A stretch of 64,000 nt of DNA, taken from NCBI GenBank assembly GCA_013399875.1, contig VXAZ01000263.1, positions 373,262 to 437,261 of the forward strand, given 5' to 3'. Below, piece by piece: positions 50,561 through 62,947 of this stretch. Under the pieces are notes generated by a model. The model made no database searches and had not been told where the DNA came from. It saw only the letters and a list, made by a program, of their open reading frames with translations. This stretch comes from Gymnorhina tibicen (Eukaryota; Chordata; Aves; Passeriformes; Artamidae). Numbering within the stretch: the stretch's first letter is position 1; each line of letters opens with the position of its first letter. The position numbers and the translations under genes are program-made.

Positions 50561-53500
50561 CTTCACCTATCCCTGTTTTGCCTCTGCTCGATGCATGGGC
50601 TGTATTCTGGTGCCGTGTTCAGGATGCGTGTTGGTTACGAGGACTGCAAATCCGAAGCTAAAAAACCGAAATAATAATGGCAGTGTCTGTTCTGTTGTGT
50701 GTATAGAAACGTGATGGTTCCTCCTCTGAGCCAAAATGTAAAGAGAAAGAAAAGGAAGCAAAGATAATAACGATCAGCTTAATCTGATTTAATTGACATA
50801 GCAAAGGATTGGATAAAAGGAAGGGAGCTCACAACACTCTAGTTGCATGAAGAAATGCGCTGCAGGGTGAAGAGGGATCTTTCGTCACTTGTGGAAGTCG
50901 GCTGCCCTAAAGGTCAAAAAGATTCCTCATCAAAGTAATGCAATCCAGAAGCAGTGCTTTCAAGCACAGTGCTCTATTCTCCTCCTGTTTCGGTCTGAGT
51001 AAGCAGTGCTGTTTCACTGAGAGGGAAATAAGCACGCTGAAGCCGCACAGCAAGTTGCTCAGCTAACAGTACTGCGTGATCAACATGTAGCCCACGCTGT
51101 CATGTGAAGTAAACCTGATGTCCAAAATCTGAAATATGAATAATGCACATGGTTTGGTCTCTCCAGAGGGACTTTCTAGTAGTGAAATCCAAAGTGCCAA
51201 GTGCTTCCCCACTTTACCATGTGATGATTTGAATTCTTGGATGGGAACTTCCCCAAAACTTCTGAAAACTTAGCCAGTCTGTTGAGCTATTTTCAAAACA
51301 ATTTTCTTGATGGCTAACAACTAAAAATACTTAGTACAGTGATACAGAGTAGGTTTAGAAAAACACAGCCTGTGTACTTTTTTGTGTATTATGCTTGTTT
51401 TCTGTAAAGCAATGTAAGTATATTTGGCTTTTAGAACTTGAAGTCTAAAGCATTGTCTTCACTTCAAAAAGTCCTTCTGTTCTTCCACATTATTATCTTT
51501 CTGATTGTGTAAGGCACGCCATGCAATCAGTTTTAAAAATATTTTACTTTCTAGGCTTACTGCTCAGCAGAACTCTGTCATCCTTTGTTTTCTCAGCAGA
51601 TTTCTCTTTACGGGCATATTACTAAGCAGATTTAAAAAAATACTACTTTTAAGATCGATAATCTTTTTGTTCTCCTGTTGAAGCAAATTAGTACTTCCCA
51701 TTCAGTGGTTTTTTTCTTGCACATTTAGAAGTGGTAGGGTAATCATTAGTAGGGATATTTAATGTTCCTATTGCTGCCAGACCTGGAGATCCCCTCAAAA
51801 TCTTGAGAGGCTTTCTATAGTATTACACTGAGATGACCATCTAACGGAGTTTAAACTTTTATTCTACTATTTATTTTTTTTTTAATTTCTAGAGCTTTTA
51901 ATAGTATGTGCTGATTTTGAAACAACTTGGGCTCCATTAAAAATTAAGGGCTTAATCCTGCTTTCTTCACTGATATGGGCAAGTTTGTTGAAGTGAGTAG
52001 AATTGTGGCTGGGAAAAAAAGACAGAAAAGGCCAACTCTAAAAATTATCTAAATGCAAATGAACATAGGAAAAGGCTTATAGGCCAAGATTCACTCTGCA
52101 TTTAGTACGTTTGCTTTTCTTTTTTTCCAACATGGCAATAGCAAGATCAATTTGTATAAATACAAACACATGGTTTGCTGGTTTAGGGAATTAAATAATG
52201 CCCAAGTACCTTGTTTTCAAAGCAGATGATTAACTGCTGCTTCATTTGCATCAACATAATGAATAGTATATATTCTCTCTCACTGAGAGAAGAGATGAGG
52301 ATGTCTTTCTGAATATTGTAAATAGATTCCAATGGCATGGTGCAGAGACTAAAAGGCAAGCTGTAGAACTATACATTTCAGGCAGATAAAACATACAGAG
52401 TAATTTTACAATTTATGCTCAAAATAGTATTGAGAAAAATTATTTGGGGACTATTTTGCTCTCAATGTGTTGTTTAAAGTCTGTAAGAAATATGAGAAAT
52501 GTAGGAGATTACATTAGGGACATAATACTTTAATCAGAAGTATGATTTGTTTAGGATTTCCCTCACTCCTTTGTCATTTATCTTCAAAGCTGTTTCTACC
52601 TTTCACATGAAAGGAGCTCTTTGAATTCTGAGTAAATAGAAAACATCTCAAGCTCAGATTACTTAAGTGTTTTGATAACTTTACAGGTTTCTAAATGTGA
52701 TTAGAAATGGTTAAGATAATTAATAAAGATATCTTTATATGCTATGCCATTTTGACTATCCTCAGTTCTGAGATTTATAATTCATTCTTTTAATGTCTAT
52801 TAGGTTGATAGAACATAGATTTGTTTTTCTACAGATTATTTTCTTGGGCCATGTTCCTCTTCCTATTGAAGTTAATAGGAGCGTGAGTGAGGCAGTGATC
52901 TGTTGGGAAAGCAGCAACTGCCTGGCTTTAAAGTCCAAAATAAACATTTATTTTGAAGAGGTTAAAACAGTTACTAGTACAAAAAAATTCTGTAGAAAAT
53001 AACTGTTTTTGAAAAGCAATAATAATAATAATACTTTGTTAAATGCTTAATCCTATCAAACCATAGATTTTCTATTTATGTGACAAAGTGGATTAAAAGT
53101 GTAATCCATTAATAATGGTTGTGCATAATAACAAAGAGTTTTTGTTAAGCTGAAACATCATTTCCCTTTTACAACAGGCGCATAAAACACTTTGGAAGCA
53201 AATTTCTAGGAAGAATAGTAGAGAATAGTGTTTAATAGAGCACAATGCTCCTGGTAATTTAATCTGTTGTTAATAGTGAGTGGATGACTGTTAATGTTGT
53301 TTCAAAGAAACTTTGCTGGCTGGTTTGGCTCAGCACTCAAAATACAGTCTGCAAAGGGGAAACCTGTTGCCCTTGAATTGTGAGACAAGTATTGAATGGA
53401 ATGTCCAGCCTTGCATTTCTGCAAATCTGATTCTGTTATTTTGGCTGGCCACTGCTGGGGTAAAGGTGTTAATTCAGAAGAGACCTGCCTGGGTATAGAT

Positions 53501-56135
53501 TATGTCATTTGTGTTACGACGTGATTCAACATTATCTAACACCAGGGGTTAAGCATATATGTAATCCATACTGCTGGTTACAGCACAGCTACAGGAATTT
53601 TTAGTGAATCATTTGGGACTTGGCTCATGTTTTATAACGCTTGAGAAATCCACAAGGTACTTCCAGCCCCCTTAGGCACCTTGAATACCTTTAAACAAAT
53701 CTGCAAATCTGAGCCAACACACGTTGAAGTCAAGCAGAGTCTTTCACTGATTTTGCTTGATTGCAGTAGAAGCTGTGGTAGATGAATACTCATGTCTGTC
53801 AGGAGTAGTTTTGCATTGCTCAGTATCGGCACGTGAGGATAACTGGCAGCAAAGTCTTTCTGAACTGGATCAGCTGTACATGGTCAAGTGTCTCTAGGTT
53901 GTAAAGTATTTCAAACAGAACATGCAGGACACATAGAGAATGGTCAGAAACCAGAGCTGGCATAAAAGCGAACTGCGACCAATGGCAGCAAAGAAGAAAG
54001 CTACTTAACCAGGGTTTCTGCAGGTATCTGCAAATTTGGCTGTCTCTGACCTAAATAAACAAGACCCATATTGTTGGAATAAATAAGAAATTCCTGACAA
54101 ATTACAGTAAGAAGAATACATGGAATCTGTTTTTTCTGTATTTCTTCACTGCAAAAATCATACTACTCAAAAACATCAGCGAATGCCTGCCAGTGTTGTT
54201 ATTGCAGTCATCAGTGTAGCAATTAAGCTCCCGAAATAAACTTATTTTCCTATTACCCATGTCCAGTGCACCTGTTTTTTACATAATTTAACTAAAGGAC
54301 CAGTACTGTACAAACATTCATTAAAATAACATTACACTTGTATTATATACAAAATACACAGAACGTTTTCAGTTGAGATGAAATTTTCATAAAATACAAG
54401 TGGAACATGAGAATAAGGAGTTTGAAGAATAGCTGGTTGTCTTTAAAAGTTTGTGATCTGCCTTAAGATACAAACATGAAGAAAACAAAATTTTTAGACT
54501 ATAAGCAGGTTTTATGCATAAAATAGGCAAGTCACATTAGCTGATGATGACTGAGAAGTGCATAAAGAGAAAAAGCAATCCAGTTCTTTAGGCTGGAGCA
54601 ATATATATCAACTTTGCTGGCCACCTACTTGCCTTTTGTGAAGGCTCAGTTACCTTTTCCTTTGCCTTTTTCATAAAGGTTTGAGGTAGGTAAAAGTAAG
54701 CCGTTTTCAGATTTCAGGTCTCTTTTTTTCATTACAAAAGCCACTTATGAGGGCAAAGAATTCTTTTTCAATGAATATCCAGTGGAATTCACAAGTGTGA
54801 AGACTAGCACTGATAATGTATTGAAGTAAAATAGCTGTAATACAAAGAATGAGATTATTAGCATTGCTAAAATGATTAGACACTTTTCCGTTTTCTTGGT
54901 GTCCATGAAACCAAATTCTTGGACTTTCTGTGCTTCCTAGTCCTTGACAGTCCCTGACTGTAACAGGAAAATACCTTAATAATATAGTATCTGATGGGCC
55001 TCCTGTACTAAGGAGCATCCTTGACCAGACACATTGCATTCTGCCAGAAATATCCTGTAAGCAGTTCCGCAGCCTCTGGTTTGCAGTGTTGGCATGCTGT
55101 GAGGGAGCAAGAAAGAGCAGAGTGTCACGGGATTTATTAGGATGTCACTGAGTTTCTCTGCCCTGTTGGATGGAGCCAGGCAACTCCTTACACCACCCAC
55201 AGCTGGCCTGCCTGTGTGTAAGATGGACTTTCCTGAGTCTCAAGTGGTGCAGAACACAGTTCTCAGAAGGGCTCAGCCAAGTCCTGGCTTGTGAATGTGG
55301 TTCTTGGGCGGAGGAGCCTTTCCACAGGGCTGTTCACAAAGGAGTGGAGTGCAGTTGGTGTTGGCGCCAGCCTCACCTGGAAGCAGCTCCCCATCTGTTC
55401 CCTTGATGTCACTGTGGCTGAGACTTGGACTAGCTTGATTCTTGCAAGGTCAGCTCTGGCATAATCTGCCCCAGTTTCCAAATCTGGACCTCTGTTACCT
55501 GGTTCTACTCATGTTGCCAAAGCAAGTGCAGACAGCATCCTGGCAGAGCACCAGAGGATAACAGAGGCCCGCTCTGGCCAGCAGCCTCCTCTTATCCCTG
55601 CTGCAGTGCTGCCAGTCAGGAAGCAAATACGTAATTACTCAGGGATTGTGTGGCATCAGGTGAGCTGGGGCAGGTGCTAGCGTTGAAAAAGCATTAGGAG
55701 GAGCCTTCAGTTTCTGAAGTGTGAAATAGTGCAAATGGGACCTCTGGAAACATTGAGAGATGGATCCTTCCATATGAGTGCTATGCTGGGGGGCTAGTGG
55801 GGAGCAATCCAACAGAGCTGCAATGGACATGGCCACAGGTACCCCCTCCTGCACCAACAACGGAAGACTATTTAAATATCATTGTATTAAAAATTAATTT
55901 TAACTTCCTTTTTTACAGGGCCTATCTCTGGTTTTGGTAAAAAAAATCAAATTCTCACGTGGATTCCTGATTTCTGTATGAGCTATATAATTTTTAAAAT
56001 CTTCTTGATCAAATCTAAACAGAATACTGATACTGTGCAATTTTTAATCTGAGGGTCTGATTAAGCCTTAAATCATGGCATTTTATAAGGTAGGTACTCA
56101 AATAGCTTTCACCTTCGTCCTGCCTTTCATTTGAG
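50561..56135. other. Long non-coding stretch right of the CpG island
   Basis: A+T-rich with a visible T/G bias on the plus strand. It contains a (AAT)n run at 53018-53031, a 20-bp imperfect palindrome at 52861-52880, a splice-bounded 100-nt interval at 51893-51992 (rejected as an exon) and a GC-richer part at about 55000-55860 in which no repeat or gene was recognised. Confidence 0.5.
53018..53031 (+). repeat. (AAT)n microsatellite
   Basis: About five AAT units in GCAATAATAATAATAATAC. Short and probably only weakly polymorphic. Confidence 0.75.
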
Positions 56136-56338
56136 GATTTCAGATTCTGTGAGAGCATTAAGTGCTTGGCAGCCTGTGACACTGGACAAGATACTGAACC
56201 CTAGAGATATGAACAGATTTCCTAATCTGTTTGAAAAACCAATGGTGGTCAAAAGAAAGGATTCAGAGTTCCTGAGATTTCATCCTCAACCTCCCAAACT
56301 GAAACTACTCTGTTTATATTTCTGTTGGTTAGAGAAAG
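56136..56338 (+). CDS. Candidate exon, 203 nt, plus strand, unidentified
   Basis: On the plus strand a pyrimidine-rich acceptor (CCTTCGTCCTGCCTTTCATTTGAG) and a donor (GAGAAAG followed by GTAATA) bound an interval with one frame open for 67 codons. The peptide includes LSAWQPVTLDKILNPRDMN and FEKPMVVKRKDSEFLRF, charged and soluble-looking. The frame needs one base to complete its first codon and leaves one base at the end. The orientation agrees with a rightward gene from the CpG island. I do not recognise it. A 67-codon open frame in sequence of this composition occurs by chance at the level of a few percent per site, and many sites exist, so this stays tentative. Confidence 0.22.
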
Positions 56339-59214
56339 GTAATAAAAACAAATGTAGAGATCAGAAGCACAGCTGGTAGTCAGTTCAGTGAAATGCTCCT
56401 GCCTGTACTAGTTAGCATGCTCATGTTTAACTTTCAAACCTAGCCAAGGGGACAAAAGTGGAGGCAACTCATTCAGAGCATGTTGTGTGTGGATTTTCTC
56501 CTTTGCATTATGAAAACAGCAGTGAAAGTAAGGATGGAAAGAAATGAAGCTGATTTTATAGAACGTTTGAGTGCAAGAAATGGAACGGAGTCTGCACTTT
56601 ATCCACCTGGAGACCACTTGGTTTTAGGTCTGCTTGTGGCTGAAGAAAGTCAGTGGAATTTGAGCAAACCTGCAGGTCTCTGTGGAAGATGGATAGGACA
56701 AAGACAGCTCAGAGCCTTTCATGCCTGCTCAGAACTTAAACTCGGACCAAAGGAAATTTGGTACCTCTTCTGCAGAAGCAATTTTCTTCCCTTTTCATCT
56801 TGGGTGAAACAAAGAACCTTGATCAAGTGTTGAAAATGAATGATTTTTTGTTGAGTAGAGCAGGTGCATCATACTGCAGAGTTCAGCTCCTTCGAAGTAC
56901 TGCTTCTTTGAGAGATGCAAATAATAAATGAGAAATGAGAAAATGAGAGATGACAATAAAATGACAATTGGAAAGGAGGGATTAAAATAGAGAGCTAGTA
57001 CCAGATTCAGATTGGTTTTCAATGCTAGGACACTGGATTCTGCACATTCCAAAGCTGGGCATTTTCCTTATGTGACAGGTATTGCCTCAGACCCTACTAA
57101 TCAGTTTTTCTTTACAGTCTTGATATTAGTAGCAGACTTTCTCATGCTGCATGACTTTTAACATAAGCAGCTTTCATTCATTAACTTGGAGGAGAGGGTC
57201 AGCAGGAAATCAATTATGCTTTTTTTTTTTAATGTAGCCATATGCAGAACCATTAAAATGAATCCACTGTCTGTGTTCCAGCATTGCAATTTCTTCCTTG
57301 CAACCTTCATTGCAGTGTGCCTGCCCCCGGTTGTGCTACATCAGCACTTGTAGATTAGGAAGAGCAGTTCCTAAGTAAATGAAAGAAATTGCTTCTTCCC
57401 AGTCTGCCAGTTACCCAAGGCAGGAATAGGCTTGCCTCAAGCGGTGAAAAGGCCACCAGTTGGTCATGTGTTCCTCAGAGCCATGTGTTGTCAGATCCCT
57501 GGAAAAATGTATTTGATCTTCTGTCATTTATCTGGATACCCGTGTCAAGGCTAGATTTGTAAATTAAATTTTTTAAATGCTTGAAGATTGAAAGGTTTTC
57601 AAGACCAGGCTGTTTGGATTGCAACACAACTTGAGAGAATAGTATTGGAATATCTCCCTTGTATATGTAATGCTGGTTCCTCAGAAGGCGATATTAGCCC
57701 TTGAAAAGGATGCAGTGATTGAAACTGTTGAAAACAGAGAGTTTAATTAAATGAGTAGAAATGTGCCAACATACTTGAAGATGTGGAGGGATAGCACATG
57801 GATTGTGAGAATTAGCCATGTAGGAATTATGATTATGATATGTATGTTGCATTAGAGCAAAAGGCTCTGAAGTGCTTGGACTATCTTTAAACAGCTTTGC
57901 TATTCTGGAACAAGGAAGAGGTCCTGCTACAGGTAGTTTACAGATGAACTAGATAGGATGAGTAAAATGTGTTTTGAAGGAAAAGAAAATTATTGTTCTT
58001 GTACATCACCCTGGCTCAGCTGGATACGTTACACTGTTGTAAGCATTTCTTTTTTATGTTAAAGCAAAACAAAATTGTAGAAGAAATCAAATCAAACTTG
58101 AAAAAACTTCTGCTTTGCAGAAATTATAGTAGGAGATGTATTTTCATAAAAATGAACTTGTAATTACCTTTGAGAAACTGTAAAGATGTCTTTGGGAAGG
58201 AGATTTATGGCATTGTATGTCGGCAGAAGATGTAACCACAGGTTGTTGGATTAGGGACCAGTGCTGAGTCACAGATTAGAAGGCAGTACCAATTACTGGT
58301 GCACCCTTGTGAGACAGGCTCACTGTGTAACTGCCCCATGTGTTTCCAGTGGCTAAAATAATCAGTGCAATTATAGAAGCAGTGCTGCCAAGAGCTTTTT
58401 TTTTCATATGGAGTGCTGAGAATTTCTGATAAGGATGGATAACTAATATTTTGCCAATTTATTCGGTAGCAATGTGCAACTCAAAGGCTGGAAGACAATT
58501 GTTATCAGCTGTCTCAGGATCACGCTCTGCAAGAGGCAGGTTCACAGGCACATTGCAGATTTCAAGGTCAGATTCATGTTCTGTCAGGATGTGTGTAATT
58601 GTTCTTTGCTAGGAATGGCAGTCAAAATGGTTCAAACCTTCCTGGCATTAATGTTCTGAAAGTTTGCAGTTAGTAACAAGAAGGAGAGTCTGCCTGTTTT
58701 GCTTAGGGCAGACTTATCAAGATCTCACTACTTTTCTGGCTTACATTTGATCTAACTTATTAAGTCTATAACATTTTTCTGAGGGCAGTTTATTCCCTTG
58801 ACTGTGCTACCCAGAGTTCTAATTTATTGCAGACTTGCTGTTCACCCTATTCTCTCATTGTCAAACAGTCTCCCATGTCTCACAGACAAGATGTTTCTCC
58901 TTCATCTCATTATTTCTCTTTCTGTTCTCTGTCAATCTCAGTTCATATGTGTGCCTGTTTCTTGATCTGTCCCCCCACTCTCAGTCATTTGTCTTAGCCC
59001 ACAGGTAGATTTCTACCTGTCTGCAGCCTAGCAGCCTCTGACCTGCCAGTGAGTTCTTCTACCCACTTTTTTTCTGTGCACCTTCCTCTGAAGAAGAGGA
59101 GGATCAAGACCCCCTTAGCTCTGGTTTTCATTTCCACCATAAATCACCTACTCACTGCTTGCTGAGCTCAGCAGCATGGGATTCTCCTGTTGCTTGGAAA
59201 TTCACCTATTATCT
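56339..59214. other. Non-coding stretch
   Basis: A+T-rich, T/G-biased on the plus strand. A 117-codon plus-strand open frame at 56480-56833 has no splice support. Near 58470-58563 an acceptor-like TTCGGTAG precedes an interval open in more than one frame, which cannot be resolved. Nothing else recognised. Confidence 0.5.
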
Positions 59215-59779
59215 TGTACTGGTTTTGGCTGGAACAGAGTTATTTTTCTTCCTGGTAGTTCACATGGTGCTGTATTTTGGATCTGTGACCAAAACAGTGC
59301 TGATAGCAGTACTTGCACAGTGTCAAGTCCTTTTCTCTTTCTCACACCACCCCACCAGTGAGGGAGCTGGGGATGCACAAGAAGTTGTGTGGAGACACGG
59401 ATGGGACAGCAGACCCCAAGTGACTGAAGGAATATTCCAGACAATATGGCATCATGTACAGTACATAAAGCTGGGGAAGAAGGAGGAGGTGGGGGATGTT
59501 TGGAACGATAGTGCTTGTATTCCCAAATCACCATTACAAATGGTGGGTCCCTGCTTCCCTGGGGATGGCTGAACACCTTCCTGTCCATGGGATGTAGTGA
59601 AGTAATTCCTTGTTTTGCTTTGCATACATGCATGACTTTTCTTTCCCTGTTAAACTGTCTTTATCTCAGCCTACAAGCTTTTTCACTCTTACCCTTCTGA
59701 TTCTCTCCCCCATCCCATTGTGGGGAGTGAACAAGTGGCTGGGTGGGTGTGAGCCGCCTTTCAGGGCTAACCTGCAACA
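59215..59779 (+). mobile_element. Avian ERVL-type LTR
   Basis: It starts TGTACTGGTTTTGGCTGG and ends ...GGGCTAACCTGCAACA, so TG...CA ends are present. The body reads like the ERVL-type LTR I recall from bird genomes: CAGAGTTATTTTTCTTCC, a TATA-like GTACATAAAGCTGGGG at 59461-59476, the promoter-distal TGGGGATGGCTGAACACC, ATTCCTTGTTTTGCTTTGC, the TTAAACTGTCTTTATCTC polyadenylation region at 59650-59668, and TTCTCTCCCCCATCCCATTG near the 3' end. Flanking pentamers are TATCT and AGTCT, so the target duplication is decayed or the ends are slightly misplaced. No internal genes are attached, consistent with a solo LTR. Open frames inside (59159-59572 and 59202-59633) are by-products. Confidence 0.87.
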
Positions 59780-62521
59780 AGTCTTGCTCCTTACAGAATT
59801 GCTTCTGACATGTTGTTCTAATTTCTCTTCTGTTTTGCACTTTAATTCCCCCTATGCTAAAGATGTTACATAGTCACTACAAGGGAACAGGCTTTATACC
59901 ACTTTATTAATAGATAATGACATACACAAAAAAGTGGTCATGCCTCCTATTCACCAACAAAATTGTATATTCAATATGTAGTCCAAGATATGAAGATGCA
60001 TCTGTACAAGGATAAGGATGTTTATAGGTGTGAGATGTATGCTGAAGAACCATTTGATTCGCAAACTAAACTTTTCCGCTGCTGTTCTTTTGTAAGACAG
60101 TTGTAAAATCTGTTTCAACAAACAAACTTGATGCATTAATCCCAGTTCTCTGCACCTTGCTCACATTCACTCCCCCACTCTTTAAGTATAAATCCTTCAG
60201 CATTGTTGTTTTCTCACATAGATAAAAGACCAAAACAAAAGAAAGAGAAGCTGGAAATGGGAAGAGGGTGTAGACATTTTATAAGTCCTTTTGTGGGTGA
60301 GAAGGTGAAGGAAATTAAAATTTGCTTCAATGAAACAGGGAAGCAGTGTATGAAATTTCAGTTTTCTGAGAATGGAGGTGAAGTTTTAGAGAGGCATAAA
60401 TGCAGATTACTGAAGTGAATGCTGATGTCAGGCAGACGGGTTTTCCACTTTCTTTTGAACTACTGCAACTAATTTTGTATGCATTATGAGCTTTTTTTTT
60501 CAAATCGTATCTCTTTTGAGAGAGATGAACCTCTTGAAAAGCAGAACCCTCTAAAACGCAACCAGGAGGATTTGAGCCTATAATTGAGCTCTTACTAAAT
60601 TAATGTTGTATTGTCAAATGCTACTTGATGACATGGAGGATGGCACAGCCATGTAATTCTTATATTGTAGGAACCAAATTCTGAGGTCTTAAGAGGTTCT
60701 TAGAGATGGCATCTATCTCACTTATAGCTAAGTGGCTCTTAAATTTAAAAAAAAAGAAGAGAGTAATAGTACTTACAGGCAGCTTCTATGAAGTGCTCGT
60801 CATGCACAGTTCCAACAGCACTTTAAGAAAGAATGTCAGTATCATTATTTATATTGTGTTTGATTGGGAAACTGAGGCAGGGGATGAAGTGTTGAATTCC
60901 TAAAACCAAAAGTAAAAGACTCGGGAACAGCTACAATGTCCCATGAATGCTAATAATGCCCTGTAATCTTTAACATCTTGGTTTTTTCCTCTGATTGTTG
61001 CTTGAGAATAAGCTGTCCTTGAGAGAAACTCTTCAAGTGGACCAATTCAGTTCTTTGAGAAATGTTAAGAAGTCTGAATATGAGAATTTTTTTAATCCAG
61101 TGCCTCTTTGGTATTGAATCCTTCATGTCCTTCCCAAAGTATACGTGGAGCCTTTGTGGAGGCTACGGATAATCTGGAAAAAGGTATTGATAGGAGGCAG
61201 GCAGTGTGCTGATTTATCTCCTTTGCATTCAAGTCATATACTGTGGTCTTTGTTATTTCAATAGCTGCCAACCACAAGGACCAGAATGAAGAGCAGGGAG
61301 AAGGCTGAGCCAGAGATGACAGAAGGAGAGCTAATATATTGGCACAGGGGCTTTGCAATGGGTGCATCATCCTCCTGTGACAGCAGATTGCCCTCTTAAG
61401 GTATTTGTTCAAAGACATTACTGAAGATAAGTCCTGCTGAAACATGAAGTTTTAGATAATGTGGTTAAATGTGATTTTTATCTGTGTGCAATGAAAGAAG
61501 TTATAATTTAGATTTTTTCTTTTTATGAAAACATCCTTGGGATCTTACATATGCAATTTATAGGATGTGTTATTTATCTGTAAATAAACTGAAGATAGAC
61601 AAAGCTATGTGGAAACCAGGGAGGACAGAGGTACTTTTCTTGTTCAGGTACTCAGGTGACTACTACAGTTAATGTAATAGGGATGATAATTACTTGTTCT
61701 TATGACCTTTTCGTCATGGGGCCCTAAGTTCTTATCAGAAGATGGGCAGTACCATCATCCTTATGGAACACTTACAGGAAAAGATGGATGGAAGTGTGTG
61801 ACTCAGTGTGATTCAGAGTATTGAGGCTGTTTGTGGCTGTAGGAATTGGGTCTTGATTTTTCAGGAGGATATCATGTTCCCCATGCAGAGCAGCTGCTGT
61901 TGCTGATGACTCCTACTGTTTGAACACATGGAACACAGCAGCAGTGGCTACACACGATTGTATGTATATGCATATAAGGAAAAGAATAGATTGGAAATAG
62001 GTTTGGAAATTCCTTTGCCTTCTGAACAACAATACATTAGCTTCAGAACTAATCCACTCTAACAAGTTGGAAAAATGATTCTGTTGCAGCTGGTAGGAGG
62101 CTGAAGAGTAGTGAGAATCAGTTGCAGAGACATATTGTATGCCTGCTAACTCACATTCTTGTTTTCAGTCTTTTTTATTCCTAACTCTACAGCTATTTTA
62201 TTTTAGTATAGTAGGTTTGAGAAAAAAAAATTGTTGAACATAATACTTTGCTTACTAAGTTAATCTTTGCATAATTTCTGCAGAGCTATTAATTTTTGTT
62301 ATTCGAATTTACTCCAATGGTGTGTTTGAGGGGTCTTAACATTCTTGTGCAGCATATGCAAGCTGATCTTAATAAACAGGCTATTGTATAGTTTATATCT
62401 GAACATGAAATTGAGATTTTTACGTGTCATTTATTTACATTAAAACTTTCCTGGACTGTCAAGAGACACTGGTATTTTTGTGTGAATTACTGCTGACCTG
62501 AGAAATTGTTAATGCACTTAC
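59780..62521. other. Non-coding stretch
   Basis: No gene or repeat recognised. A 117-codon minus-strand open frame at 61092-61445 lacks motifs and splice support. Confidence 0.5.
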
Positions 62522-62947
62522 TTAAGTCCATCCTGTTTTTCTTAAAAGTGAAAGAGCAGTCTTGGCCGATTCAGGGCAATAGGTTTTTCGAAGAACGTGT
62601 AGTACATCTTCATTGTCTTTTAGCCTAGATGCAGCTACCACAGGCTGCAAACATTTTTCATGAAATTCCGTAAGTACGCGGTGAGTTAACCTGCTCCGAG
62701 TTCCTGTTGTTATGTTTCTTTCAGTACCCCAGCTGGTACCAGCCACTGTTGTTGCAGACACACACAGCGTAACAGAACTGGTTTCCTTTAGCCACGTTTT
62801 CCTCTTGGTGGCAAGATGCTGTTTGTTGCAGTCCAAGTAGCATTCACTTCCTTTCAAGAGAGGTCCTTTTGGCAGTGCTGTCACCAGATCACAAGCAAGT
62901 TTCAGTGGAATTGTTTTGTTGCAAAGGTTGTTCAGTGTGCCTCCCAT
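62522..62947 (-). CDS. Unidentified 141-codon ORF, possible exon or small intronless/retro-derived gene
   Basis: A minus-strand frame runs from ATG at 62947 to TAA at 62522; it is open further upstream for about ten codons, to a TAA near 62980, so the ATG is not proven as the start. The product is basic and soluble with no signal peptide or membrane segment; it includes NLCNKTIPLKLACDLVTALP near the N-terminus and LKDNEDVLHVLRKTYC and SAKTALSLLRKTGWT near the C-terminus. Eight Cys are scattered without an evident zinc-finger spacing. Codon use looks coding-like and the interval keeps more CpGs (CGCGT, TTCGAA, TCGGCC, ACGTGT) than its surroundings. The stop codon overlaps a donor-like GTAAGTG. 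I do not recognise the family. An exon of a minus-strand gene, a retrocopy or pure chance (roughly one such frame expected in this window by my rough estimate) are all possible. Confidence 0.35.
   Translation of the reverse strand: MGGTLNNLCNKTIPLKLACDLVTALPKGPLLKGSECYLDCNKQHLATKRKTWLKETSSVTLCVSATTVAGTSWGTERNITTGTRSRLTHRVLTEFHEKCLQPVVAASRLKDNEDVLHVLRKTYCPESAKTALSLLRKTGWT

Noticed and set aside
49624..50661. Frames of 188-290 codons across the CpG island
   Set aside because: They read through 344 N and through GC-rich sequence where stops are rare.
51893..51992. 100-nt plus-strand interval with an excellent acceptor (T-rich tract, TTTCTAG) and GTGAGT donor, open in one frame
   Set aside because: The peptide is unremarkable and the interval overlaps the segment resembling an ancient repeat core; more likely non-coding.
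59159..59633. 137- and 143-codon frames
   Set aside because: Both lie largely inside the ERVL-type LTR.
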